Program-made: the position numbers and the translations under genes
Part shown: piece by piece, positions 26,417-35,964 of the stretch
Numbering within the stretch: position 1 is the stretch's first letter
How the letters are laid out: each line of letters starts with the position of its first letter
Notes under the pieces: generated by a model
The model's database searches: none
What the model was told of the DNA's origin: nothing
The model's input: only the letters and a program-made list of their open reading frames with translations
Assembly (NCBI GenBank): GCA_902500825.1
Contig: CABVRX010000007.1
Coordinates: 62,001 to 126,000, forward strand
From: an uncultured Nitrospira sp.
GTDB lineage: Bacteria > Nitrospirota > Nitrospiria > Nitrospirales > Nitrospiraceae
Length of the DNA stretch: 64,000 nucleotides
Direction: 5' to 3'

Positions 26417-27298
26417 ATGGCCACACTCCCTGCTGCAGAGATCCGTCGCGCCGTGCGCCAAGGCCTTGAAGAAGATCTCATTCTAGGTGATGCCACGACG
26501 ACATCGATCTTTTCATCTCCGGTCAAGGCTCACGCCAAGATCATCGCGCAACAACCCTTGGTCGTAGCCGGCATGGCCGCAGCGGTTCAGACCTTTCTCA
26601 TGATCGATCCTTCCCTACGGTTGTCAGTCTTCAAGCGCGACGGCGACCGAGCTATGAATGGGGAGCCGCTCCTTCATATCGAAGGCGACGGGCGGTCCAT
26701 CCTGCAAGCCGAGCGGGTCGCCTTGAACTTTCTTCAACATCTGTCCGGAATCGCCACCTTGACGCAACGATTCTGCCGGGCCGTGCGCGGTTACCCTGCC
26801 AGTATCATGGACACGAGAAAAACTCTTCCCGGCTGGCGCGCGCTCCAGAAATGGGCCGTTTCGCTGGGCGGAGGGATCAACCACCGACAATCATTGGGAG
26901 ACGGCATCTTGATCAAAGATAACCATCTGGCTCTCCTTCGACGTCATCGACGACCGGTTAAACAAGCCTGTCAATTGGCACATGCCCATCGGTCAAACGA
27001 GCTTCCCGTTATCGTTGAGGTGGAGTCTCTCTCTGAGGTTCGGCAGGCCCTTGCAGGAAAACCCGATGTTATTCTGCTCGACAACATGCCTCCGGACCTG
27101 GTCCGACGTGCGGTGACACTGATCAAGAAACAGTCCCTGGTGGAAGTGTCCGGCGGCATCACGCTAAAGAACGTCCGAGCCATGGCAGCAGCCGGCGCCG
27201 ATCGCATTTCCATCGGAGCCCTCACCCATTCCGCACCAGCGGCAACGATCAGCCTTGTCATGACGGTAGCTCGACCTTCACGACGCCAGCGTGCGTAA
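26417..27298 (+). CDS. nadC: Nicotinate-nucleotide pyrophosphorylase (quinolinate phosphoribosyltransferase)
   Basis: Converts quinolinate and PRPP to nicotinate mononucleotide in NAD synthesis. Family motifs present: LEEDLILGDATTTSIF at the N-terminus, QAERVALNFLQHLSGIAT, MDTRKTLPGWR, LIKDNHL, IVEVES, ILLDNM and EVSGGI. It begins three bases after valS ends and is followed directly by birA, so the three are likely cotranscribed. Confidence 0.95.
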   Translation: MATLPAAEIRRAVRQGLEEDLILGDATTTSIFSSPVKAHAKIIAQQPLVVAGMAAAVQTFLMIDPSLRLSVFKRDGDRAMNGEPLLHIEGDGRSILQAERVALNFLQHLSGIATLTQRFCRAVRGYPASIMDTRKTLPGWRALQKWAVSLGGGINHRQSLGDGILIKDNHLALLRRHRRPVKQACQLAHAHRSNELPVIVEVESLSEVRQALAGKPDVILLDNMPPDLVRRAVTLIKKQSLVEVSGGITLKNVRAMAAAGADRISIGALTHSAPAATISLVMTVARPSRRQRA

Positions 27299-27301
27299 TT
27301 G

Positions 27302-28141
27302 ATGGTGTCTTCCACCCCTCTCAATCTCGATAGTATTCGCAGCACCCTTGCGACCACGTCGCTTGGTCAAGCCTTGTATCTCCACCAAGATCTTCCCTCG
27401 ACCAATAGGGAAGCATTATCGCTTGCTCAGAACGGCGCACGAGACGGCACCGTCGTCATTGCGGAAAGCCAGTCAGGTGGCTACGGCCGACATGGGCGCG
27501 CCTGGTTCTCTCCGCCTGGGCTGAATATCTATTGCTCCGTCATTGTACGTGGGACGGGGGAACACCTTTCCCTCTCGCAATGGCTATCTTGGGTGCCGCT
27601 TGTCAGCGCCTTGGCCGTGACCGAGGCCGTTCAACAGACGGCGGCCGTATCTCTTTCACTGAAGTGGCCGAACGACCTGCTTCTCCATGAACGCAAGGTC
27701 GGCGGGATTCTCTGTGAGAGCAGCTTTGCCACAACCAACGATCCGGTCGTGGTCATTGGAATCGGGCTCAACGTGAATGTCCTGCCGGAGTATTTTCCGG
27801 AAGAATTGCGGCCGATTGCGGCCTCATTGATGGAAATCTCACGACGATCGATCGACCGAAATCGACTCATGGCTCAACTGCTTCTTGACCTTGAACAGTG
27901 TCTTAGCGAGCTTCGGACTCATGGACCGATCCGGCTGCGACAGGCCTATACGGCTCGCTGTGCCACGCTGGGGCGCCAAGTTCGCGTCCTGTTCACGAAT
28001 GAGCAACCGATCGTCGGCATCGTAGAGGCTCTCTCGGCCGACGGCGCGTTGCAAGTGAGAATCTTGGCACCTTCCCCTCGCTCACACGCGATGCCCCTCA
28101 TCGAGGTCCGTGCCGCCGATGTCATTCACCTGAGAGAGTAG
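27302..28141 (+). CDS. birA: Biotin-[acetyl-CoA carboxylase] ligase without HTH domain
   Basis: Activates biotin with ATP and transfers it to carrier proteins. STNREAL, ESQSGGYGRHGRAWFSPPG (the GRGRxGR-type biotin/ATP loop), LKWPNDLLL and KVGGILCE are present, with a C-terminal SH3-like domain. There is no N-terminal winged helix, so it is a ligase only and not a repressor. The ATG at 27302 lies three bases after the nadC stop; a TTG at 27299 is the alternative. Confidence 0.93.
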   Translation: MVSSTPLNLDSIRSTLATTSLGQALYLHQDLPSTNREALSLAQNGARDGTVVIAESQSGGYGRHGRAWFSPPGLNIYCSVIVRGTGEHLSLSQWLSWVPLVSALAVTEAVQQTAAVSLSLKWPNDLLLHERKVGGILCESSFATTNDPVVVIGIGLNVNVLPEYFPEELRPIAASLMEISRRSIDRNRLMAQLLLDLEQCLSELRTHGPIRLRQAYTARCATLGRQVRVLFTNEQPIVGIVEALSADGALQVRILAPSPRSHAMPLIEVRAADVIHLRE

Positions 28142-28161
28142 CGAAAGAGGACCAGGCCGGG

Positions 28162-28167
28162 TAGAAT
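28162..28167 (+). promoter_or_regulatory. -10 box TAGAAT placed for a leaderless coaX message
   Basis: TAGAAT ends seven bases before ATG 28175, and no Shine-Dalgarno precedes that ATG. The -35 region is weak. Confidence 0.4.
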
Positions 28168-28174
28168 GAGTCCG

Positions 28175-28963
28175 ATGCTCTTAGCGATCGACATCGGAAA
28201 TACCAACGTTGTCGCAGGAATCTTTGACGGATCGACTCTGTTGACACATTGGCGGTTGGCGACCGATCCCAAGACTACCGCTGATGAGTACGGCGTCCTC
28301 TGTCTCAGCCTCATGACCCGAGACGGGCGCGTCCCTCAGCAAATCACCGGTGCGATCGTGTCCAGTGTCGTTCCCGCCCTCACGGACACGTTTGAATCGA
28401 TGATTGAAACGTCTTTCGGCTGCATCCCCATCACCGTCTCTTCCGATATGGACACAGGCCTCATACTGAAATACTCGAACCCAAAAGAGATCGGAAGCGA
28501 TCGTATCGTGAATGCGGCAGCGGCCTATGAAAAGTTTCATCGCGATCTTATCATCGTCGATTTCGGCACGGCGACGACGTTTTGCGCGGTCAACCGAGAT
28601 GGAGAATATCTTGGAGGCGTGATCGCACCCGGTCTGACTATTTCGGCGGACGCCCTGTTTACACGGGCCGCAAAGTTGAGCAAAGTCGAGCTCGCCCGGC
28701 CTAAGACGGTCATAGGAACCGATACCGCCGGCAGTATTCAGTCGGGGCTCATCTTTGGCTATGCCGGTCTCGTGGACACCCTGGTTCAGCGGATGGAAAC
28801 GGAAATGGGGCGCACGTCATATGTAGTCGCCACGGGTGGCTTGGCCATGGTCATCGCGCCGGAGGCGCGATCGATTCAACATATCGAACCGTTTTTGACT
28901 CTGTATGGGCTTGAACTCCTCTATCGTCGTGCCCAGGGCACGAGCCTGACGCACTGGGTCTAG
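28175..28963 (+). CDS. coaX: Type III pantothenate kinase
   Basis: First step of CoA synthesis, phosphorylating pantothenate. The N-terminal phosphate motif DIGNTNVVAG, IVDFGTATTFCAVN in the middle, and APGLTISADALF with a late ATGGLA are typical of CoaX (ASKHA fold). An ATG at 28166 is also in frame, but homologues begin M-L-L-AIDIGNTN, matching 28175. With coaE this covers both ends of the CoA pathway. Confidence 0.95.
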   Translation: MLLAIDIGNTNVVAGIFDGSTLLTHWRLATDPKTTADEYGVLCLSLMTRDGRVPQQITGAIVSSVVPALTDTFESMIETSFGCIPITVSSDMDTGLILKYSNPKEIGSDRIVNAAAAYEKFHRDLIIVDFGTATTFCAVNRDGEYLGGVIAPGLTISADALFTRAAKLSKVELARPKTVIGTDTAGSIQSGLIFGYAGLVDTLVQRMETEMGRTSYVVATGGLAMVIAPEARSIQHIEPFLTLYGLELLYRRAQGTSLTHWV

Positions 28964-29051
28964 TTCTCTTCCTCCCCGCATCATTTTATTTTCCCTTACC
29001 CGTTGACTTCCTTCCTTCTATGGATATCTCTCCGCTTGTATAGGTATCAGG

Positions 29052-29636
29052 ATGAGTGACGATCAAGAACAAGAAAAAACAAACGCCAATACAATCGAGC
29101 GCTTAGAGGAAGATTCTCCGGTCACGGACGCGGGTGCCTCCATTCAGGAGGAACTGGCCGGCAAGACTGAAGAATGTAACGCGCTCAATAACAAGTATCT
29201 CCGGCTGGCCGCAGAATTTGAAAACTACAAACGACTGACTCAACGCGACCAGCGTGAGCAGATTCGATTCGGGAACGAACAGCTTCTCAAAGAGCTGCTG
29301 CCGGTTGTCGATAACATGGAGCGGGCAATCAAAGCGGCGCGGACGAATGGAGGCGGCGATTCGGCGCTCATCCAGGGTGTGGAACTGACGCTCAAGCAAC
29401 TATCCGGCATCCTTGCCAAATTCGGTGTGCAGGCGATTGAAACGGCCGGTCAAGAGTTCGATCCAAGCGCCCATCAAGCCGTCTCATACGGGCCATCGAA
29501 CGATGTGCCGGCCAATAACGTATTGGATGAGTTTCAAAAGGGGTATCGGCTGCACGATAGGATTCTGCGGGCGGCAATGGTCAGTGTGTCGTCAGGTCCA
29601 GCCAATCCAAGCGAATATGATTCAACGACGCATTGA
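29052..29636 (+). CDS. grpE: Nucleotide exchange factor GrpE
   Basis: Releases ADP from DnaK. An acidic, disordered N-terminus is followed by a long coiled coil (KYLRLAAEFENYKRLTQRDQ), then the small beta domain with VLDEFQKGYRLHDRILRAAMV. 194 aa is normal. A TATAGG box ends seven bases before the ATG. It starts a grpE-dnaK-dnaJ cluster; no hrcA and no CIRCE operator are seen upstream. Confidence 0.95.
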   Translation: MSDDQEQEKTNANTIERLEEDSPVTDAGASIQEELAGKTEECNALNNKYLRLAAEFENYKRLTQRDQREQIRFGNEQLLKELLPVVDNMERAIKAARTNGGGDSALIQGVELTLKQLSGILAKFGVQAIETAGQEFDPSAHQAVSYGPSNDVPANNVLDEFQKGYRLHDRILRAAMVSVSSGPANPSEYDSTTH

Positions 29637-29677
29637 CCTGATTCAGTCGTCGTTGTCGAGAAGGAAGGAGTCCACCA

Positions 29678-31597
29678 ATGGGTAAAGTCATCGGTATCGA
29701 TCTCGGGACCACCAACTCTTGTGTGGCGATTATGAGCGGCGGAGACCCCGTTGTGATCGCCAACGCCGAAGGGAGCCGGACCACGCCTTCCGTCGTCGCC
29801 ATCACCGATAAGACCGAACGGTTGGTCGGACAAATTGCGAAACGGCAAGCGATCACCAACCCCGAGAACACCATTTTCTCCGTGAAGCGCTTGATGGGGC
29901 GCAAGTTCAAGAGCCGCGAGGTTCAAGAAGCCATGAAGCGGCTTCCGTACAAAGTGGTTGAGGCCGATAACGGTGATGCGCACGTGGAATTGCGCGGTAA
30001 GCGCTATAGCCCGCCGGAAGTCTCCGCCATGATTCTGCAGAAAATGCGGCAGACTGCTGAAGACTATCTCGGTGAAAAAGTCACCGAGGCCGTTGTGACC
30101 GTTCCTGCGTATTTTGACGACAGCCAACGTCAGGCGACCAAAGATGCCGGCCAGATTGCCGGATTGAACGTCCTGCGCATCATCAATGAACCGACAGCTG
30201 CCTCCCTCGCCTACGGGTTGGACAAGAAGAAGGACGAACGGATCGCCGTGTACGATTTGGGCGGCGGCACCTTCGACATCTCCGTGCTGGAAATCGGCGA
30301 AGGCGTCTTTGAGGTAAAATCCACCAATGGCGATACCTACCTCGGCGGAGACGACTTCGATCTACGCGTGATGGATTGGCTGGTCGACGAGTTTAGGAAG
30401 GATCAGGGCATCGATTTGCGGAAAGATCGGATGGCGCTGCAACGCCTGAAGGAATCGGCGGAACGGGCCAAAATCGAGCTGTCGTCGTCTCAAGAAACAG
30501 AGATCAATCTGCCGTTCATCACCGCCGATGCCAGCGGCCCCAAACATATGGTCACGAAGCTGACGCGAGCCAAACTCGAACAGCTGGTGGACGACTTGAT
30601 TCAGCGCACGATCGAGCCCTGTCGAAAAGCCTTGTCCGACGCGGGCGTCACCGCCAAGGATATCCAAGAAATCGTGCTGGTCGGCGGCATGACCCGTATG
30701 CCAAAAGTGATTCAGGTCGTGAAGGACTTCTTTGGAAGAGAACCGCACCGTGGGGTGAATCCCGACGAAGTCGTCGCCATCGGAGCCGGCATCCAAGGCG
30801 GAGTCCTCAAAGGAGAGGTCAAGGACGTCCTGCTTCTCGATGTGACTCCCTTGTCGTTAGGCATTGAGACACTGGGCGGTGTATTCACCAAGCTGATCGA
30901 ACGCAACACGACCGTTCCGACCAAGAAGAGCCAAGTGTTCTCGACGGCCGCCGATAACCAAACGGCCGTCACCATCCGCGTCTTCCAGGGCGAGCGGGAG
31001 ATGGCCAATGACAACAAACTGCTTGGGCAGTTCGACTTGGTCGGCATTCCACCGGCGCCTCGCGGCATGCCGCAGATCGAAGTAACCTTCGATATCGATG
31101 CCAACGGCATCGTGCACGTGTCGGCCAAGGATCTGGCTACACAGAAAGAACAATCCATCAAGATCACGGCCTCCAGCGGTCTGAGCAAGGACGAAGTCGA
31201 GAATCTCGTTCGAGACGCGCAGTCGCACACCGAAGATGATAAGAAACGCCGAAAATTGGCGGAAGCCAAGAACCAGGCGGATAATCTGGTCTATCAAACC
31301 GAGAAAAACATCACGGAATACGGCGACAAAGTCTCTGCAGAGGAAAAGACGAATATCCAGGATGCCGTCGCAGCCGTCAAGAAGGCGCTTGAGGGCACCG
31401 ATGCCGAGGCCATCGAATCGGCGACACAGTCACTCATGACGGCGTCGCACAAGTTGGCCGAAGCGATGTACAAGAAAGCCGCCGCATCTCCTGGCCCGCA
31501 ACCGGACGCTTCCGCAACCAGCAGCACCGGCGAGACGAAGACCGATGAGAAAGTCGTGGACGCAGAATTTGAAGAAGTAGACAAGGACAAGAAATAG
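29678..31597 (+). CDS. dnaK: Chaperone DnaK (Hsp70)
   Basis: ATPase chaperone. [13 protein letters not shown] at the N-terminus, [25 protein letters not shown] in the nucleotide-binding domain, and a substrate-binding domain beginning near [17 protein letters not shown]. The C-terminus ends [12 protein letters not shown]. 639 aa is standard. AAGGAG lies eight bases before the ATG. About 40 bases separate it from grpE. Confidence 0.97.
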   Translation: MGKVIGIDLGTTNSCVAIMSGGDPVVIANAEGSRTTPSVVAITDKTERLVGQIAKRQAITNPENTIFSVKRLMGRKFKSREVQEAMKRLPYKVVEADNGDAHVELRGKRYSPPEVSAMILQKMRQTAEDYLGEKVTEAVVTVPAYFDDSQRQATKDAGQIAGLNVLRIINEPTAASLAYGLDKKKDERIAVYDLGGGTFDISVLEIGEGVFEVKSTNGDTYLGGDDFDLRVMDWLVDEFRKDQGIDLRKDRMALQRLKESAERAKIELSSSQETEINLPFITADASGPKHMVTKLTRAKLEQLVDDLIQRTIEPCRKALSDAGVTAKDIQEIVLVGGMTRMPKVIQVVKDFFGREPHRGVNPDEVVAIGAGIQGGVLKGEVKDVLLLDVTPLSLGIETLGGVFTKLIERNTTVPTKKSQVFSTAADNQTAVTIRVFQGEREMANDNKLLGQFDLVGIPPAPRGMPQIEVTFDIDANGIVHVSAKDLATQKEQSIKITASSGLSKDEVENLVRDAQSHTEDDKKRRKLAEAKNQADNLVYQTEKNITEYGDKVSAEEKTNIQDAVAAVKKALEGTDAEAIESATQSLMTASHKLAEAMYKKAAASPGPQPDASATSSTGETKTDEKVVDAEFEEVDKDKK

Positions 31598-31672
31598 CAT
31601 AGAATAATGCTTCAGGGCGCCTGAGTTCTCGACGCAATCGAGCATTCGGGTGATTTCCTACTCGCATACGCA

Positions 31673-32806
31673 ATGGCAGCCGTGTCCAAACGCGATTACT
31701 ACAATATTCTCGGCGTTGATCGGAATGTGTCCGACGACGATCTGAAAAAAGCCTACCGGAAACTGGCCCGCCAGCACCACCCGGACCTCCACATCGGAGA
31801 CCAGCAGAAGAAATCCGCCGAAGAGAAGTTTAAAGAAATCAACGAAGCCTATGAAACGCTGAGCGATCAGGAAAGGCGGAAACGCTACGACATGTTCGGT
31901 CATGCCGGGGCACAACAGGGTGGGCCAGGCTTTGACGGGTTCGATTTCAACCGTGGCGGATTCGGGGACGTATTTAACGACATCTTCGAAGATTTTTTCG
32001 GTCAAGCGCGAGGCGGCGGGGCAACTCGGGCCGAACGTGGCAATGATCTCCAATACAACCTGGAAATCACGTTTGAAGAAGCCGTTTACGGAAAAGAGGC
32101 GACGCTCAAGATCCCGCGCTGGGAGATCTGCATCGACTGTAAAGGGACCGGGGCAAAGTCAGCGGCAGCCATCAAGCCGTGCGGCAGCTGCAAAGGTGCA
32201 GGGCAATTACGTTTTCAGCAGGGGTTCTTCAGCGTCAGCCGGCCCTGCGGTCAATGTGAAGGCACCGGTCATTTCGTCACGGATCCCTGCCCGGCCTGCC
32301 AGGGGCGTCAACGGGTTTACAAAGAGCGCACCATCGCCGTGCACATTCCTGCTGGTATTGAGACCGGTATGCGACTTCGTCTCTCCAATGAAGGAGAGCA
32401 TGGTCCCAATGGCGGCCCTCCCGGCGACCTCTATGTAGCCGTGACCGTCAGACCCCATCAAGTCTTTCATCGCAAAGGCCTCGATATCGCCTGTGATGTG
32501 CCGGTCAACCTCGTCACGGCCACACTCGGTGGAAAAGTGGAAGTCCCGACCCTCACAGGGGCAACCGTCATTAAAGTGCCACCCGGCACACAACATGACA
32601 AGGTCCTCCGGATTAAAGGGTTAGGGATTCCCAGCCTGAAAGGCAGCTCGACCGGCGATCAGGTCTATACGATCAAGGTCCAAATCCCCACCAAATTGAC
32701 GGCTAGACAAAAAGAACTGCTGATGGAGTATGCAAAAGAGAGCGGCATGTCCATGGAAGCCAACGGCGACGGCTTCTTCGATAAGATGAAGACCTTCTTC
32801 GAGTAA
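31673..32806 (+). CDS. dnaJ: Chaperone DnaJ (Hsp40, type I)
   Basis: DnaK co-chaperone. J domain with HPD (HHPDLH), G/F-rich linker (HAGAQQGGPGFDGFDF), four zinc repeats (CIDCKGTG, CGSCKGAG, CGQCEGTG, CPACQGRQ) and a C-terminal substrate-binding region with VPPGTQHDKVLRIKGLG. 377 aa is typical. Third gene of the grpE-dnaK-dnaJ cluster; rsmE follows closely, a common arrangement. Confidence 0.96.
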   Translation: MAAVSKRDYYNILGVDRNVSDDDLKKAYRKLARQHHPDLHIGDQQKKSAEEKFKEINEAYETLSDQERRKRYDMFGHAGAQQGGPGFDGFDFNRGGFGDVFNDIFEDFFGQARGGGATRAERGNDLQYNLEITFEEAVYGKEATLKIPRWEICIDCKGTGAKSAAAIKPCGSCKGAGQLRFQQGFFSVSRPCGQCEGTGHFVTDPCPACQGRQRVYKERTIAVHIPAGIETGMRLRLSNEGEHGPNGGPPGDLYVAVTVRPHQVFHRKGLDIACDVPVNLVTATLGGKVEVPTLTGATVIKVPPGTQHDKVLRIKGLGIPSLKGSSTGDQVYTIKVQIPTKLTARQKELLMEYAKESGMSMEANGDGFFDKMKTFFE

Positions 32807-32847
32807 TCTGTCCTCCTCATTCCGGGTTGTGCCCTGTAGAGTCACGC

Positions 32848-33588
32848 ATGCCCGTGTTTTTCGTTTCCCCTCAGTGCATCACACCGCCGACCATTTCCAT
32901 CACTGACAATCTGCTGACTCACCTTCGAGACAGTTTGCGCGTGAACATCGGCGAGACTCTGTGGTTCAGCAACGGACAAGGCACTAGGTACCACGCCGAA
33001 ATCACTGACGTCTCCAAACAAGCCGTCATTGGGTGCATTCTCCAAATCGTCCAAGAGCCGCTTCGCCACACGTCTCGACTGATTCTCGGCCAATCCTTAC
33101 TTAAGGGTGAAAAAATGGATTGGGTCCTTCAAAAAGCAACAGAGCTCGGTGTGAGCGAAATCGTGCCGATTGAAAGCCGGCATAGTGTGGTGCATCTCAA
33201 GGCCGACCGTATGGACCACCAATTTGCCCGTTGGCAGCGCATCGCCTTAGAAGCAGCCCAGCAGTCCGAACAGTGGCGCGTGCCGACGATCGCCCCACCA
33301 CAATCCCTCACAGCGCTTTTGACCATCCATGCGACCGGCACGATCACCCTCATGCTTGCCGAGCGGCGCGACGGGAAGAGTTTGCAAACGGTCGAACTAC
33401 CGCAAGATGTGGCTAGCTCCGTGCTGGTCCTGATCGGACCAGAGGGAGGCTGGAGCAAAGAAGAAATGGGAATCGCCGAGCAGGCTAACGTGATACCCAT
33501 TACCCTCGGTCAGAAAATCTTGAGAGCTGAAACAGCCGCCATCGCCACCATCAGCATTCTCCAATCGCGCCTCGGCTGGCTGGGATGA
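32848..33588 (+). CDS. rsmE: 16S rRNA m3U1498 methyltransferase RsmE
   Basis: SPOUT-fold methyltransferase. An N-terminal PUA-like part (SLRVNIGETLWFSNGQGTRY) precedes LLKGEKMDWVLQKATELGVSEIVP and the SAM-binding knot IGPEGGWSKEEMGIAEQ and LGQKILRAETAAIATISIL. ATG 32848 is chosen over GTG 32827 because homologues begin M-P-x-FFV and because TAGAGT ends five bases before it. Position after dnaJ is common in bacteria. Confidence 0.93.
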   Translation: MPVFFVSPQCITPPTISITDNLLTHLRDSLRVNIGETLWFSNGQGTRYHAEITDVSKQAVIGCILQIVQEPLRHTSRLILGQSLLKGEKMDWVLQKATELGVSEIVPIESRHSVVHLKADRMDHQFARWQRIALEAAQQSEQWRVPTIAPPQSLTALLTIHATGTITLMLAERRDGKSLQTVELPQDVASSVLVLIGPEGGWSKEEMGIAEQANVIPITLGQKILRAETAAIATISILQSRLGWLG

Positions 33589-33719
33589 CCGCGCATCCCC
33601 TCTGGTCTCCAGATTCTATCTCATGCTTTCTCACACATCTCATTCCGATGAATGTGTGCTTGACAGAAACAAATACAATCCTCACTCTTAGCGGTCTAAA
33701 CACTACCGGGGGCCTCACG

Positions 33720-34673
33720 ATGAGAGCATCAGCTTCAACAACCTTATCAATTCTGGTTGGATCTCTGTTAGGCTTAAGCAGCATACCCGTCCAAGCCGCC
33801 GAATCTTGCCCTATGCCGATGTTCCAAAATCCTTTAAAGGACATCGAAACGGTTAGCGTAGAACAACTGAAGCATGAAGAGCAGGCAATGAAACACCATT
33901 ACTTCGAAGTGCTCCCCGATCAAACTGCAAAATATGATTTCAGAACTGAAATTGAACAAACAACGACGGATAAAAGTTCTCCCGCCTTTGCTCTATATGC
34001 AAATGGAATGATCTACAATGAAAACATAAAGAAATATGTGGGCAGTGGGATCATGATATCTCCTTGCCATATGTTAACTGCAAACCATGTAGCTGGTTTA
34101 CAAAAACGTGACGAAGAGGCTCTGACTGGGAAAGTCGTACAATTTGAATTTTCCAAAGACCCCAATAGTCATAATTTCAGAAACAGAATCAAGGGAACTG
34201 TCGTTGCATCAAGCAATCACGACAAACTAGATTATGCCGTTGTCGAATTCAACCGACAGGATGATAGCGTGGTCTATGTTCCTCAGTGCTCAGTTGCGAT
34301 CCTGAAGAAAATAAATCAATACCCTTCAGTAAGTGTTGGTTACCCGCTCATGCGCGAAGATCTCTCCAAGCCCGCGGCACTTTATGGAATGAGAGTGCGT
34401 GTTCATGATTTTGGAGATAACCTAAAGGCCTATGTTAATAGCTCTCATCGAGACTCTGGGGGACCGATTCTGACATATACAAAGAACGGCTTTTGCGTGA
34501 GTGGAATGAAAGTCCGCGCCTCTAATATCCTAACTGCAGGTGGGAGAAAGCCCACGCTTAATCACGGCAATCGAATTGTGCCACTTGCTAACATATTTGG
34601 TGATCTCGCACGGCGAAATCATAATTTGAGAAATAGAATTATTTCAGCGCAAGAGTCCGGCCAGTGTAATTGA
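33720..34673 (+). CDS. Secreted trypsin-like serine protease, 317 aa
   Basis: A signal peptide (MRASASTTLSILVGSLLGLS, cleavage after VQA) precedes a chymotrypsin-fold domain. The apparent triad is His123 (MLTANHV), Asp171 (KLDYAVVEF) and Ser246 (HRDSGGP). Paired cysteines suggest a periplasmic or extracellular location. The gene is clearly more AT-rich than rsmE before it, with AAA/ATA/TTA codons frequent, suggesting transfer. The frame is open to 33585; ATG 33720 gives the signal peptide. Substrate unknown. Confidence 0.75.
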   Translation: MRASASTTLSILVGSLLGLSSIPVQAAESCPMPMFQNPLKDIETVSVEQLKHEEQAMKHHYFEVLPDQTAKYDFRTEIEQTTTDKSSPAFALYANGMIYNENIKKYVGSGIMISPCHMLTANHVAGLQKRDEEALTGKVVQFEFSKDPNSHNFRNRIKGTVVASSNHDKLDYAVVEFNRQDDSVVYVPQCSVAILKKINQYPSVSVGYPLMREDLSKPAALYGMRVRVHDFGDNLKAYVNSSHRDSGGPILTYTKNGFCVSGMKVRASNILTAGGRKPTLNHGNRIVPLANIFGDLARRNHNLRNRIISAQESGQCN

Positions 34674-34965
34674 ACGGACTCGATGTGAGACCTTCTCAGA
34701 AACTAGCGAGACAGAATAAGATATCGGGAGTCTTTTGTTGACAGCCTCTCCGCCATCGCTCGATAGCCTCTGCACCAGATCTAGACAGCGCCTTGTCATG
34801 GCTCACGATGCAACGCCTCGGCTACGACGCATGGGTTACGTACTGCAACACGCAAGAGGGCTAAAGCCCGTCCCACAGGGCGTTCGCCGGTCGGTTCCCA
34901 ATCGTAGATCAAGCGGGCACGCCGTCGTCCCCTGCAATGGGGAACATCCTCACCACGAAATGAGA

Positions 34966-35964
34966 CTAGCGGCCAAGATCCAGATGAATGATAGACCCAT
35001 TTTCGCCGCTGGCCCAGCCATGGGCAATATCAGGGAAACTGAGACCAAATAATGAGGAAGAGGCGATCGATTTTCCCTCGCTCCAAGTGAGACCTCCGTC
35101 GGTCGTCCGATACAACATCCCGCGCTCGCCGACAATCCAGCCTTCTTGCTGACTTGTGAACCGAACCTTCAAAAGATCAATGACTTTTCTACAGGTCTTT
35201 CCGCACGGTAGTGTCTGGTCAACCCACTTGGCTCCGCCATCCGTCGTCTGAAACAAGGCCCCCGCATTGCCGACCGCCCAGCCTGTCGTCGCATCGGTAA
35301 AAAAGACATCGAACAAGGTCACCGCGTTCTGCGTTTCTTGCGGCCTCCAGGTCGCGCCCCCATCATCGGTCGAAAGGACGGTGCCCAACGCGCCGACGAT
35401 CGCGCCCTGTTGATCATTGAGAAAATGTGCGGCATAGAGCGAGGCGGTCGTGCCGCTGGCCTGCTCTACCCATTGCTCGCCGCCATCCTTGGTATGCAAG
35501 ATCGTACCGCCGCCGCCGACGACCCATCCAACCATCGGCGAGGCGAAGTACATTCCATACAGCGATTGCTGAGTATCCAGTGCTTGTGGAAACCAGGACT
35601 TTCCCCCATTCGTCGTGTGACTCAAAAATCCTCCGGCCCCCGTCACCCATCCCTTGGACGGATCAGCAAAGAACACGGATGTCAATAGGGCTGCGGTTCC
35701 GCTCGTCACCCGCTTCCATTTCTTTCCACCATCGATGGTCTTGAGTATCGTTCCTCCGGTTCCGACCGCCCATCCGTGCCGAGACGTACGAAACTGAATA
35801 CTCATCAAGGTTGATTTCGTGCTACTCACTTGGGTCGTGATGGAAAGGTCGGAGTCTGCGCTCCCAACCGATTGCGGACCCCATAGCGTGAAACAGAGGA
35901 GAACGAGGAGTGACGCAAAAACGTTCCGTCGGTGGACACGACCGGGATGGAGCCACACCCGCAT
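34966..35964 (-). CDS. Exported Ycf48/BNR-repeat beta-propeller protein, 332 aa
   Basis: A signal-like N-terminus is followed by about six repeats with the pattern GWAVGxxGTILKTxDGGxxW (GWVTGAGGFLSHTTNGGKSW, GWVVGGGGTILHTKDGGEQW, GWAVGNAGALFQTTDGGAKW, GWIVGERGMLYRTTDGGLTW). This is the Ycf48/photosystem II stability-factor-like propeller, found also in many non-photosynthetic bacteria as exported assembly or surface proteins. Its ATG shares one base with the stop of the upstream TIG-repeat gene (TAATG), so the two are translationally coupled. Confidence 0.85.
   Translation of the reverse strand: MRVWLHPGRVHRRNVFASLLVLLCFTLWGPQSVGSADSDLSITTQVSSTKSTLMSIQFRTSRHGWAVGTGGTILKTIDGGKKWKRVTSGTAALLTSVFFADPSKGWVTGAGGFLSHTTNGGKSWFPQALDTQQSLYGMYFASPMVGWVVGGGGTILHTKDGGEQWVEQASGTTASLYAAHFLNDQQGAIVGALGTVLSTDDGGATWRPQETQNAVTLFDVFFTDATTGWAVGNAGALFQTTDGGAKWVDQTLPCGKTCRKVIDLLKVRFTSQQEGWIVGERGMLYRTTDGGLTWSEGKSIASSSLFGLSFPDIAHGWASGENGSIIHLDLGR

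Noticed and set aside
28950-29051. Search for a CIRCE operator or heat-shock promoter before grpE
   Set aside because: No TTAGCACTC/GAGTGCTAA-type inverted repeat is present.
34735-35052. Plus-strand 105-codon ORF
   Set aside because: Half is antisense to the Ycf48-type gene and the composition is arginine-rich, as in shadow frames.
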